NCBI GenBank assembly: GCA_032718475.1
Contig: JAUCBJ010001318.1
Location: forward strand, 1-64,000
Length of the DNA: 64,000 bases
Direction of reading: 5' to 3'
DNA from: Nemertoderma westbladi
Lineage: Eukaryota; Xenacoelomorpha; Nemertodermatida; Nemertodermatidae
The notes under the pieces: model-generated
Databases searched by the model: none
What the model was told of the DNA's origin: nothing
The model's input: only the letters and a program-made list of their open reading frames with translations
In this document: in pieces, positions 24,801 to 34,652 of the stretch
Numbering within the stretch: position 1 is the first letter of the stretch
Layout of the letters: each line of letters opens with the position of its first letter
Made by a program: the position numbers and the translations under genes

Positions 24801-26259
24801 GGAATTCGAACGAAACAGCCCGAGTCAGGTAAGTGAGTCCGAACTACATGTCCAATTCAGTGATGTGAACGACACTGATCAATCTGAGATGGAAGGATTC
24901 TATACGGACGAGTTCTCCGACGAAAACGAATCCTGTTACTTAATAAACACCACCGCAGTGTATCGAGCACTCATGTATGAGAAAGACACAGACAGCGACC
25001 TCACCCTAACTACTTCAGATCAACAACCATCTTGGAAAGCGCCAACTTCCAATATAGGAATCCGAGAATTTCCTGTAGTCCAGTTACGGGTCCACGGACC
25101 TCAGAAGAGCTATATAGTGAACGCCCTCCTGGACTCCGGTAGCACAGGAACATTCATCGATAAAGAACTAGCCGAAGTCATCTTTGCTGGACAACCCAAG
25201 TTCCGAACCAAGCTAAACATGTCAGGGATCATGCAGGTTTGGAATTCTACTGTAGCTGCCGACTATTATATAGGTGAGTTGTCCACTCCACAGGATAAAC
25301 TTGGAGAATACAGTATAAGGTTAGTAAAAATGGTGGCAATAAAGAACTTCGCTACCACCCAAGTGGAACCTTATAATTGGGACGAAGATGATCATGCCCA
25401 ACAACTTAACATCCCTAGATTCGACACCGATTATCCTGGAGTACAAATATTAATCGGTCAAAACGCGCATGAGGCGCTGGAGACATTAGAGAAACGACCT
25501 ACTCAACCGCAACCACTTCAGACCTATGCGGTAAGAACTAGAGTAGGTTGGTACCTTACTGGACCTTCCCGAAGAACGCTCAGAGAAAGACTGCTTCAAG
25601 ATCGCGTCCGCCAGGTGAGCGAATGGGAAGATGATACTAGTGAGGGAGACGACCCAACTGAGGGAACACCACACTCCTCAGATAATGACAATCTTAGCTC
25701 CAATGTAGATCAATGGAGATATTGCCCCAAGAAGTTTAATCCAACTGACATCGCTTCCAGAGGAGCAACTCCTCAAGAACTGACAGATACTACAGACCGG
25801 TTAGGTGAACCCAACTTCCTGAGTAAGGAGGATGAATGGCCTCCCCATCTTACTCCGACTGAGATTAGACCAGCCAAGGGAGCGGAGAAAGTTAAACCTA
25901 AAACCCGGACGGGTGGAGCGGAGTTATTTGAACCCGGGATAGATCTGTCGGTATTACATATTGCCAGGGACGACGCCGTGGATCTGGACCTCCCCACCGC
26001 GAGTGGATCCTTCATGAAGATCAGAGAGAGCGATTGGAGCTCTGGAACATCAGACGTCTCGCAGGGACTCTCACCTCTCCTGCAGGGAGCGACGGACCAC
26101 TATAGCTCCTGGAATCGGCTTTGTAAGGCCGTCGTGTACTTAGAGCGATGTTTCTATCGTCACTATTCCAGGACGAAGAGGAAACCTGGAATTGTATTCG
26201 GGATGCAGCGACTCAATCACCCAGTCGGTCGTTTGTGTTTACCGGAAGGGAATGGATGA
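21835..26259 (+). CDS. BEL/Pao-like Gag-protease polyprotein with reverse transcriptase and integrase missing
   Basis: A single open frame of 1474 codons from ATG to TGA. Residues ~222-309 are an Ala/Glu/Lys/Arg-rich coiled coil. Residues ~640-790 match the BEL/Pao Gag domain (VKFNGDEMKW, FLIECLEG, IRYGNR). Residues ~924-985 form the family's zinc-finger block with a CCHC knuckle (CYNCLRRGHQRRTC). LLDSGSTGTFID at ~1099-1110 is the retropepsin active site. The frame continues to VGWYLTGP, which normally borders the reverse transcriptase, then passes within ~60 residues to WRYCPKKFNPTDIASRG, normally far downstream next to RNase H. It keeps the YSSWNRL region but stops before integrase. The long frame without a stop suggests that the shortened protein is still maintained or very recent. 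It probably makes particles and depends on a full-length relative for copying. Confidence 0.9.
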   Translation: MSDTRQTLSDSLLETTVCLSDRSIENPRPRSETPPTVRKTTPTVAVSEPRLVEAISQFAKLVKRRRSIIGTRAQVKRDQEAAEPQQPATQGLTSQWPDSSSSSDTDERTPERGAKMADKVYDERPTYEESTDATSSQEESEVTAEKPHKRDAIDIYLSDYQRFVGDEELRRRLEGLSPNSEGTKLVLDAIDAEMLAANQAKFDELLRITRVQEEQVKKKLIEDRKKAAVAAAEAEAERKAAEAERKVAVAEAERKAAEAKRKAAEAAAEAKAAAAAVEAERKVAVAEAERKAALAAAVAEAERKASEETTQLELEYIQENQDCINKQLTASNMQMMNRSTPKRQGYTSSEEGDTTDTEGKGNRSRLSRRKRTFHRQKLPDLPPAVRRQLNNTNLGSTEPTDQIIKIERLPTIVDEPEIIRPVLEITPSVIDTPVLPETTSKFPLHSTKLPVPRRTAQDTVQVLDPERNIPDLSPVVARPLATTLATPASAVEWVDERRRGMDLLLGQMQETVQQFKGTVRESRLELQEVQQSIALERDKLVNTQRGIPPPPVTMCQPVRSEVSHAQGVEPTRIYTASEIETPIVNPIKGNYKPVDNDISSRLDNNPRNLYTDNSLFNNAMAQESFTRQMARTEARQAVKVGEIVKFNGDEMKWLPFNEYYKDNIQNSVLSNGEKLRFLIECLEGPPKSMALKFIGHPDGLRQVWDTLNIRYGNRTNIARYLYAKLMAPRKFLSSGIIEFSDEIQEICRQLDWLGKSHEYQNSMVVGALASTLPEGGVGTRWDKKVLYMMEQQQRDPTMTDLMSFLDREVKLQLLRQSREKTLENKVSEKPVSRRRVTPVCYTDDGESQTSQGEDSGKDTDRSYYVNKMPKDQVSKSESRPNDRREPVQKTLPTSPKRIQVRKPEERTSVHHIAQVKVSNIKPKCVLCDGPHRLNACDKFLRKSLKDRREVMWDKRLCYNCLRRGHQRRTCYSDARCAKCGAKHHILLHTEFERNSPSQVSESELHVQFSDVNDTDQSEMEGFYTDEFSDENESCYLINTTAVYRALMYEKDTDSDLTLTTSDQQPSWKAPTSNIGIREFPVVQLRVHGPQKSYIVNALLDSGSTGTFIDKELAEVIFAGQPKFRTKLNMSGIMQVWNSTVAADYYIGELSTPQDKLGEYSIRLVKMVAIKNFATTQVEPYNWDEDDHAQQLNIPRFDTDYPGVQILIGQNAHEALETLEKRPTQPQPLQTYAVRTRVGWYLTGPSRRTLRERLLQDRVRQVSEWEDDTSEGDDPTEGTPHSSDNDNLSSNVDQWRYCPKKFNPTDIASRGATPQELTDTTDRLGEPNFLSKEDEWPPHLTPTEIRPAKGAEKVKPKTRTGGAELFEPGIDLSVLHIARDDAVDLDLPTASGSFMKIRESDWSSGTSDVSQGLSPLLQGATDHYSSWNRLCKAVVYLERCFYRHYSRTKRKPGIVFGMQRLNHPVGRLCLPEGNG

Positions 26260-27920
26260 CTCTCCGGAAACTGTGGAAGGCAAGATTCTCTTCCCACGAC
26301 CACCTCCCTAATCCTTCAAACATCTAGGGACTCCATAACGTAACAACATATGGAGTGGGTGTGTGACTCTATTATTTTATATTATTTTATTATTTTTATA
26401 TTTCTGTATGTATTACTATGTAATTTTATTATAATCGTTTTCTTTAATTTTATTCAGTAGAATGTTATTTTAGCGATTATTTAGTAGATTAGTGTAATAT
26501 ATATTCGCGTTTATTACTTAATTACGTATATATTATATTTAATGCGACGGCAAGAAATAATTCTTTTTCTCTTTCCTTACTGTCCGTATCATATTATAAA
26601 TACGTGACTACAGTAAGATGAAATGTCCGTACTTATTAAAGTACAATAAAGCCACTACTATATTTAAGTATTATTGGTAGGCAGAGTATTAGGAATGCAA
26701 AGTTCAGATCCTCGTGTCTCGGCTAAACCAAGCTCTGGGTAGACCTTGGAAACGACTTGCCTCTTCACACTGACATTGCTTCGTGCGATATTGCTCTCAT
26801 ACCGTATATAATAATACATATAGTAGCGTGATGTCCCTCTAACAGTAGCGTAAAACGCACATAAATCTGTTAAACCTTTTGACCATCTGTAATTCTAGTC
26901 GATTAAGATATCGCGGCACCCACCGATATACTTGAAAGACAAATTATAGAATCAGTGGTTAACGTCCCCAGACAAGTTCTGGAATAAATCGGTGCCCATC
27001 TCAAATATTAATTATTTAATATTTGCAAATCTAATAAATCAAAATCTGTAAAATTCAGATCCTTCAACAATTCTAGTCAATTAAGATATCGTAGCATTTA
27101 CCGATATTCTTAAAAAGACAATTGTCATAGAATTAAGGATCTTGTGTCCCCAGACATATTCTAGAATCAAAATATGTCCATTTAATTATTAAATAATAAA
27201 ATTTCAGGGAATAATTTAAATTCATGCCTTTTAAGGAATTTAATAAATTGCCATTTTTACGCAATTTATAACATTCCCAAAATTCCATTAATTAATAGAT
27301 CACGGGAGCGGAGATTTATCTTATCATGCGTATGAGTGTGCGAAAGTCTCCCAAACATAGTCAATAGCCGATAAAATTCATAAAGTCATGTATAAAACAG
27401 AGCATTGATCATTAAAGAATTACTATTAAATAACATCCCAGATCTGTATGCATTGGAATTACCCTAATTCTACCGCTAGCTTTGCATAATGTCACCATAG
27501 CAACAACCACGCTAGAATTAGAATTGAGTTAAAAGAACAATAGAAAGCTTGTCCCATTGAATAGCATAGGGAATAAATAGCGCACTGCTAGTATCCAAGG
27601 ATACATAATAATACAGTGACATTCTGGAAGGCATTGACTAACGGACAAGTGACCCGAGTGTGTGTAATTTGTGACAAGTTGTGTGTGTGGTATTTGTGAG
27701 TTTATAGGCGAATGTTACTACTAAGGTGTGTTTACAGTAGCGAGTCGCAATTGTGAAAGTAACCCTAACTCTCCAGTAAGAACCTGAGGTGTATCTAAGC
27801 CTTTGGGATGGACAGTCGAGTGACTTGTGCCGGTTGTCGTTGTCGTTGTGCGGCTACGTCGTTGGCGAAAGTACAGCGGCGACGACACATCGGCGCTGAG
27901 GATCTCGTACTGTCCGGGGG

Positions 27921-28172
27921 TTGATTGGGGTAGGCAGCGACGCCCGCTCGCCTAAATATAAACTCATTATAATATGGATAAACTCATATATAGCAGATAT
28001 GACGGAGTTGATAGAAGATGGTCTTAGTATCGGGGAGCGATATACTCTACTTTTACAAGCGTTTGTTGATAGCTTAATACGCGGCGACGTTAGTCCAACT
28101 GCTGCGGAGGACGATGGTCGTTATATCGAACCGCCAATGTCCCAAGAGCAGCTCGCGCGAGTTGGACTATAG
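27921..28172 (+). CDS. Hypothetical short ORF in the retrotransposon 3' region
   Basis: Eighty-three codons. The second half is acidic and amphipathic (MTELIEDGLSIGERYTLLL, then AFVDSLIRGDVSPTAAED). The next frame (to 28302) continues with a polar, Tyr-rich sequence, so this could be one broken gene or two exons. No family recognised. It may be an accessory ORF of the element or a captured fragment. Confidence 0.3.
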   Translation: MIGVGSDARSPKYKLIIIWINSYIADMTELIEDGLSIGERYTLLLQAFVDSLIRGDVSPTAAEDDGRYIEPPMSQEQLARVGL

Positions 28173-29113
28173 AAAATTCGCTGCTCGATATACGCAGCGT
28201 AATGGTACGTATATGGTCTTCTTAACTACTGGTCATCCTATCGATTTACATAATACGGACTATGTCGACTATATATCCTGCCCAGCGGAGTCGGAACCAT
28301 AAACTGAAATTCGAATGCGAAAATTCTATTCGAAATCGACTCGAAAGAAAAGATACTAAAGAAACAAATAAACGCGGTAACTCCAACGTATATTTGGAAT
28401 TCTTGATAGAAGCATTGTAACAACAAATAAATATCACCCGCGTTTCCCCTACCAGACGTGCGTCTTTGGTATTATTACGATAAATGCCCTAGACCCAACT
28501 AATAAACGGAAAGACATAAACATCCACGGAAACGTTGTGTTAAACACAGTTGTGCTCGTTATATTTACTGGAGTTTCGAGCGAAACTTGTTTGACGTATC
28601 ACCTATGCTCACTCGGCTCGAACGATCCTGGAGTAAACCTACGATCAGAGTCCCGGAATACTCGGTCAAACCTCCTCATTCCTTAGTTGGACCTCAGACC
28701 TGCGATCCTGGCGGTGTCGCGGATCCTCGCGGACTGTATTCACTGTTCAAAGATCTAGTGCTACCCTAACAATTAATCGGTAACACTCCGACAGTGATTT
28801 CTAGCTAGCCGCCCATCTTACCTAGCCGGATTGTGACGCGGACACCTAATATCACTATCCAACCGTATGGTCGTTCCCGTTTAACGCGATACAACCCTTC
28901 ATCAAGGTGAAGGAGAGCGTTGTACGAAACGAGTTAAACGCTATTCTATAAAGATCAAAAAAGAAACCTGCGTTTGTTCAGATAAACGTAAGTTATAACA
29001 GTAAGTCCAATCGATAAACGAATTGGCCTTATCTCAGTTCGATTGGGAAATCTCGAATCTCTAAGAAGATATCAAGCTTAGAAAACCCTATTCTCTGCGA
29101 GAGTTTTGGATGA

Positions 29114-29329
29114 ACGTATCCAGCTACGAGCGGAGGAAAATCAGCTCGAGGAGAAGCATATCGAAACGGCGGATACCCCGACCATAATCCTACACCTTCT
29201 GATGCAATCATATTGCACCCTTCACCCAGGATTTATAGCCCTCCTAGTAAAGTGGCTCGCCCCAAAGAGAAAAGGACTCTTGCTAGCCTCAAAAAACTGC
29301 GTAAACGCCGTCTGCGTAAGAAAGACTAA
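29114..29329 (+). CDS. Open frame encoding a basic C-terminus, no ATG
   Basis: The plus strand is open for 71 codons between a TGA at 29111 and a TAA at 29327. It lacks an ATG, so if real it is a 3' exon or the end of a frameshifted ORF. The product is Gly/Pro/Ser-rich, then strongly basic at the end (KKLRKRRLRKKD), like a nucleic-acid-binding or nuclear-localisation tail. It lies 79 bp upstream of the 3' LTR. No family recognised. Confidence 0.25.
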   Translation, partial: TYPATSGGKSARGEAYRNGGYPDHNPTPSDAIILHPSPRIYSPPSKVARPKEKRTLASLKKLRKRRLRKKD

Positions 29330-29407
29330 CTGTTTAGAGTATCTTTATATTTTAGAAACTGTGATTTGTTATATTTTATAGACTTAAATCCCATTTTCTG
29401 GGAGCGG

Positions 29408-30632
29408 TGTAAAAGCTTTTGCGTAATTAGCCGGTTATTATCCCCGTAAAGTACTCTGTGGTTGGTTTACCAGGCATAAAAAGGCCGTGTCCTTGCTGTA
29501 CTGGTGTTTTGGAGGACATAAAAGCCATTTCTTCTGTATTTGTACTTTAGAGGACATAATCTGCAATTTCGTGACGTAAAAGCTCGATACTCTTGAAAAC
29601 AGTGTCGCTACCATGACGACGGCTAACGGCTGATATTGCCACGTTGCCCCATAGCCCTGCCTTCTGTATCTGCCAATAGGATTTGAGTTGGTTTTGATTT
29701 TGACTTATCACAGATCTACTGAACTGAATTTCCTATCTGTATGCTCATTCTCTGTGGTGGGTGAGATCTTTGTAGAATAAGGGTAGCTGGTATTCTTATA
29801 GTTATTCTTATCAGTTTTTAGTGTTGTTGGTGATTCTAAGCCAGGAAGAACGGCTTTAGCCCTACACTAGTAGGCTTAATTATAAGGACATATATCCGTT
29901 ATCTGCATTTATCACAACATACCATACCATACCTAATCAAACAACCTGTGCATACTTTATATTGTTATACTGCTATTTACTGTCAGTTCTTCATAATATG
30001 GTTGATGAATTATTATATTTGGAATAACGATAAATAACCCCGAAACCCAATATTCTTGATATACCGAAGGTAAGAGAGAAGGGTTACATATAACAATTGT
30101 GACTTATGTTAAAGTGGTTTGAAGTGAATCTAATGTTATTTGATAGACCCTACATGATTCGGTCCGTGTTCCTTTTATATGTGACTAAAATCAGTGAAGA
30201 TCGGCAGATTAGTGTGCAGTATTGTGCAGCATTGTGTATGAGTGAGACTGATAACGAAGCATTTCCTAAAGAATGCGCCATATATGTGAATTATAACTAA
30301 GCCATATCGTTGTGAGTAGTTTAAGTCATAACTCTGTTTATATAGATAGAGCGCCACGTCCTAAAGGAACTGTTAATATTTCCCGAAGGTGAATAATATT
30401 GTCAGAGATTATATAACACTGTCAGTCGAATAATACATTAAGCTTACATAGCAATAAGATTAAGCCGTCGAACCCAATCTCCCGGGTATATCCAGCGGGT
30501 GAATGATCGCGCACAGATTGGTTTCGACTAGTGTAGTGAATTAAATACTTGTCATAGACTAAAAGTGATTTATTATCTAGAAGACATTCTAAGTTGGCGG
30601 GTTAAACTGCCAAAGGTCTAAAAGCGCGAACA
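29408..30632 (+). repeat. 3' LTR of the BEL/Pao-like element
   Basis: Same length and termini as the 5' LTR. Differences seen by eye are C/T and T/G near 29704-29714 and A/G near 30000. Confidence 0.95.
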
Positions 30633-30637
30633 TCCTC

Positions 30638-30879
30638 CTCTTGTGCCTCGTTGCGTTCGTTCGTTTTTGATCAAACTTCAGATTCTTTCTAAACTTTCGA
30701 CGGACTACATACGTACCAAGTTTTGTTAAATTTCATCGAGGAATAACCGAGTTATTAGCGTTCAAAAATTTACGACGACAGACGATGACGACAGACCACT
30801 CGCCAATGGCACCCATATGCTAAGGCTTCGCTCACTTCGTGGCTCGCCCCACATTACATACGAGGGTATGTGACCTACT
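30638..30879. other. Right interior of the fold-back element
   Basis: Directly continues the sequence broken at 18338. Contains GACGACAGACGATGACGACA and the inverted inner arm at 30805-30850. No gene. Confidence 0.5.
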
Positions 30880-31020
30880 ATAGTTGCCGAAACGCGACTT
30901 CAGTTCGCCGAAATGCAACTACGAGTTGCCGAAACACAACTATAGCAGTTGGTGAAACGAAATTGTTCAGTTGCCGAAACGCGAATTTGAGTTACCTAAA
31001 CGTGACAGTTGCCGAAACGC
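30880..31020 (-). repeat. Tandem AGTTGCCGAAACGC repeats (right fold-back terminus)
   Basis: Seven units, inverse complement of the 17135-17310 cluster. Confidence 0.8.
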
Positions 31021-31218
31021 GATAGAACCGAAAATGAGACTATATCACGGGTCTTAGTGTATATCTTTTAGGCGTGGAGGCACCCAATTTGTAGGAAATA
31101 TTAAAACTTACCTTAATATGCCGATAGTATTGATGCTGATATATTAAAATTTACAACGTCAACACCTCAACGAAATTATTTCACAAATTATTATACGAAT
31201 CTATGAATTCTATATAAG

Positions 31219-31812
31219 CACCATGTAATGGAATATAGTGTCTTTATTCAGGTACCTGCTTGGAAATAGCTGAAAAAGAGATATGGGCATTCGAAAGATG
31301 CATGTATTTGCTTCCCCCGCACGCCATTTATACTGTTTAATAAATACATCATATTCTAGAACATTTTATTTATCCCGTATGTAGCTGGGCAACAATGCAA
31401 TGCTTCTTTAATCATACTATTATGTAGCTATTCATAGGTGCAAAACATCGCGTACTGTAGCTGCAAAACCACACAACTTTTGAATCTCAGCTATTTCCCA
31501 ACCAAATTCAAATGTTTTTACACTTATGGAATCCTTGCACGGTCAGCTTTCTATTGGTACCAACAAATCACGATAAGTTTCGAATAACTGCAGTATAACT
31601 GGTGAAATATCACCTCTGAGACACCTTTTTCAAATGCTTGTATCTAAACATCGAAAGCAAAAATAAAACTTCTGGCTCACCCACGGAGGAGGAGGGAGGT
31701 GAAACTATCTCTGTTTCAAATTTCATACAATCTCATTAAGATTTGTAGAAAAATTTGGGGGTTGGTACCGTTCAGATACCTGAATAACGACACTATATTC
31801 CAGGACATGGTG
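31219..31812. mobile_element. Second MITE family, 594 bp, with 6-bp target duplication
   Basis: Terminal inverted repeats CACCATGTAATGGAATATAG (left) and its counterpart ending CTATATTCCAGGACATGGTG (right) extend for ~45 bp. TATAAG flanks the element at 31213-31218 and 31813-31818. The interior is partly palindromic around the AATAAATAC region near 31340. The CACCATG end and ATAGTGTC block are shared with the palindromic MITE at 2871, so the two are related subfamilies. A fragment lies at 11840-12013. Confidence 0.75.
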
Positions 31813-32011
31813 TATAAGAATCAGGATTAAATAGTCAGCTAATCATTTTGCGAGATAAATAATAAACGAGATGTCGTATTAGTCTGGTTCATATAGATAT
31901 AACTACCCTTTCCCCGCCGGCTACAGTAGTTGGTAATAAAACATCATAGCAGCAAGGTCATCTAATAATTTTGTGTACTTGGGTGGAGTACTATATTTAC
32001 AGATTCCGTAA

Positions 32012-32384
32012 AGGCCTGTTTACACGTGGCAACTTTTAGAGCAACTTTCTCGGCAACTAGCAACTTTTTTTGGAGCAACTTAATTTAATGGCTGTTTACA
32101 CGTGGCAACTTTACCAGCAACTTTACCAGCAACTCTGCCGGCAACTTTTAGAGCAACTTGGCTAGTTTGACTGTAAAATAGTGGGTCATTTTATCTACTA
32201 GCTAGTTTTTGATATTTCATTTGATTATTCGTCAACGCAAATTCCTTTAAGTTGCCGTAAAAGTCGAGCAACTTTTACAGCAACTTTTTTACGTGTTTAC
32301 ACGGAGCAACTTGATCGGCAACCTGGGTTGCTCTACAAGTTGCCGAGAAAGTTGCTCTAAAAGTTGCCACGTGTAAACAGGCCT
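32012..32384. mobile_element. Harbinger-like MITE, 373 bp, rich in GCAACTTT motifs
   Basis: Near-perfect terminal inverted repeats of ~48 bp (AGGCCTGTTTACACGTGGCA on the left). The 3-bp duplication TAA at 32009-32011 and 32385-32387 is typical of PIF/Harbinger. The interior has more than ten GCAACTTT or AAGTTGC words in both orientations and repeats of GTTTACACG. No transposase. Confidence 0.75.
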
Positions 32385-33390
32385 TAAGTTCAGTGACGAC
32401 ATAGAGAAAAGAGAAACATCAGATCCATGAAGCAAGAAAATATTTTGAAGTATTCAATGTTCAGGAAGCTTTATTCTGGGTAAAGAAAACAGTTTTAGAA
32501 ACAGCCGCCGCCGCTTAGGTATTTTATGATGAGAAACGTCAATTGCGCAACTCACTTATTACATGATGGTGTAACGCTTTCTCTGAGTCCGTAGCACCAC
32601 AGGTAATTAATTATTGGTAAAGTTTCCCAGTTCACCAATGTTTGGCCATATCCAAGGAATCAAAAACTTACGCGAATGAAAAAGTTATATTATTCATTAC
32701 TAAATTTATCCGTTTCATACCAGTCTGTATTAATCGCACCGAATCTTGGACAAATATCTGTAACCAAAAATTCCGACAACCCGCGGTACTATATTGTTTA
32801 CAATCCATTTCCACTTCCTAATAACAATTAATAGTAATAATTATTCAGCTCCCCAAAATCGGCTTTGACGTCGAAGTGGGATCGAATTGCGGATATCACC
32901 ACACGATGTATTTCCCATATAACCCTGATAGATATAACGACACAATATTAGACAAGGATAAATTAATGTGTATATAAATGGAAACCCGCTATTGAGACTC
33001 GCCTCTCTGCATTATTTTGGGACGTAAACAGATTGTTTATAAAGAAATGAAGCTTAGCAAACACACTTTAATATATTTATCACAATATTAAACATCATTT
33101 ACAGATAAATAAGAGAGACGGACATAAGTAATAGTAACAGAAGGTTAAATCCATAATTACCAAACGGACACATTAGTCCAATTATATAAAAAAAGTTGAA
33201 ATATCGATTAATATTAAATTATCTGTGTCTCTAACTATATTACCTGTCCTGTACTGCCACCACCCACCTGGCACAGTGACTGGACTCATTATCACTACTC
33301 TAAATGCATAATGTAATTGCACTTTACTGCAGCTGATTAATTGTATTCAATATCTAATGTTTGTTAATTATATTTCGCTAACAGTTGTAG
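32385..33390. other. Intergenic DNA and presumed 3'UTR of the calcium-channel gene
   Basis: AT-rich and without a supported exon. On the minus strand an ATTAAA at 33072-33067, ~320 nt after the stop codon, is the only reasonable poly(A) signal seen; no AATAAA was found nearer. Confidence 0.4.
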
Positions 33391-34652
33391 CTAACACCAT
33401 TCTTCTTCCCCCCCAGAGTCCATATAGTAACCAGGTACTTTGCCAGTTTGTGCACCTGGGAGGGTCGACCTGGCGTGGCGTGTATTACTTAGCGTTGACG
33501 GATCGTGGGTTACAATGTCTAATCGCGCCGCTTGATGGCGCACGGGCGACTCCGCGATCCGGAGTAAACCCACCAACTCGAGGTTAACCCCGGACGACGA
33601 TGCTGGAGTGTAGGGCAGTCGACGGCGGTTAGGGCCGCCGCCCCTGGGGCACATAATGGCGCTGCGGTAAGCGGAAGGGCTGAGTGGCGGGGAGAAGTGG
33701 CTGAGGAGGGAAGCGCCACCGTGGTGGCTGTGGAAGGAGGCGTCGCTGGATATGGAGCGACCTTGACTGTCTAGAGACCGCCGCTGGCCTTCCAACGATC
33801 GACGGACGGTCAGTTGGTTGTTCTGCACTTCATTAGTTTGTCCCGTCGGTATGTGAGATGAGTTCCGTTTACACGCAGATTTCTCATCCGACGGATCGAA
33901 TTCCGAAGCTGTTGGAGAAACATCGATCCGTTCCTGACGTATTGGTTTTAATCCTTTCTTACTGAGCTGTCTAGACAGTCCACCACCAGTTTCGTCCATT
34001 GACGTCCCTATTACTGGTTTTTGTGGTAGTTCCCTGTGCACCATCACATTGGGTGGAAGTTCTATTCGCACCGGTGCACCTGGCGGTAGTTCCCTATGCA
34101 CCGGTGCACCAGACAGCAGCTCTCTATGCACCGGTGCACCAGACGGTAGTTCTCTATGTATCGGTGCACCGGTATGCAGTTCCCTATGCACCGGTGCACC
34201 GGTAGGCAGCAATGGGGGTCGCATTACGGGACGGCTCGGAAGAGTCCGCGCTGGAGCGCCTCCCTCCGGCCGGTACCGGTACACCGTCCGAGTGGCCGGA
34301 GGGAGCGGGGGTTTACCCGAGTCGGATTGGCTCTCGATACTAGATCCCCGACTGTGGGAGACCATCCGCCGGATCCCGCCGGGCTCCGAGTTGGACGCAG
34401 TCATCCCGTCGCAACTCGCGAGGTTCGCGTACATCCGGTGTCGCAGGAGACCTCGTGGCGATTCCCACGCCGGACGTGGGGCGACGCCCGGATGCGGTTG
34501 GGTGCGGTCGGTTTCGTCAGAGAATCCGCGCTGCAGACGATCCAGAGTCCGATGGGACGAGGAACGGTCAACCGTGCCGGTGTTCAGGTACCAGTCGCTG
34601 GAGGTTCGCCTGGGGATCGGGTGGTTGAGGGCGGGATGGTACGGGAAGTAAC
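33391..34652 (-). CDS. Cav2: Cav2 last coding exon (cytoplasmic tail and C-terminus)
   Basis: Acceptor AG at 34654-34653; phase 1 junction gives a Gly codon with the previous exon; 419 residues and a TAG stop at 33393-33391. The tail is Pro/Arg/Ser-rich and disordered. It contains six 10-residue repeats (34027-34205). RRLPYTP near 33590 resembles the RQLPQTP site by which Cav2 channels bind RIM-binding protein. The final residues EEEWC fit the [D/E]-x-W-C ligand of PDZ proteins such as Mint1 and RIM, a hallmark of Cav2. Long antisense frames across this exon are shadows of its GC-rich codon use. Confidence 0.92.

Larger units (their letters stand above)
26260..29407 (+). other. 3' internal region of the retrotransposon, mostly non-coding
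   Basis: Follows the polyprotein stop. It contains an imperfect duplication (~26895-26990 and ~27070-27170, period ~175 bp, shared core TTAAGATATCG), AT-rich sequence, and from ~27900 a less AT-rich part with short frames listed separately. No envelope-like membrane segment and no integrase remnant was recognised. Confidence 0.6.
18339..30632 (+). mobile_element. Complete BEL/Pao-like LTR retrotransposon, 12.3 kb, non-autonomous
   Basis: Two 1225-bp direct LTRs (18339-19563 and 29408-30632) begin TG and end CA. The insertion is bounded by a perfect 5-bp target duplication TCCTC at 18334-18338 and 30633-30637. By eye the LTRs differ at about three positions, so insertion was recent. The internal region has a 2.3-kb leader, one 1474-codon gag-protease ORF missing reverse transcriptase and integrase, and a 3.1-kb 3' region with short frames. 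No clear tRNA primer site or strong polypurine tract is seen; GGGAGCGG precedes the 3' LTR. Confidence 0.95.
17118..31022. mobile_element. Fold-back element with repeat-array termini, split by the LTR retrotransposon
   Basis: The left terminus (17135-17310) has eight copies of GCGTTTCGGCAACT-like units. The right terminus (30880-31020) has seven copies of the inverse, AGTTGCCGAAACGC. Inner arms are also inverted: AGCACGAAGTGAGCAAAGCC near 18245 against GGCTTCGCTCACTTCGTGGC near 30824. Without the LTR element the unit would be ~1.6 kb and has no transposase. Exact outer ends are uncertain. Confidence 0.55.
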
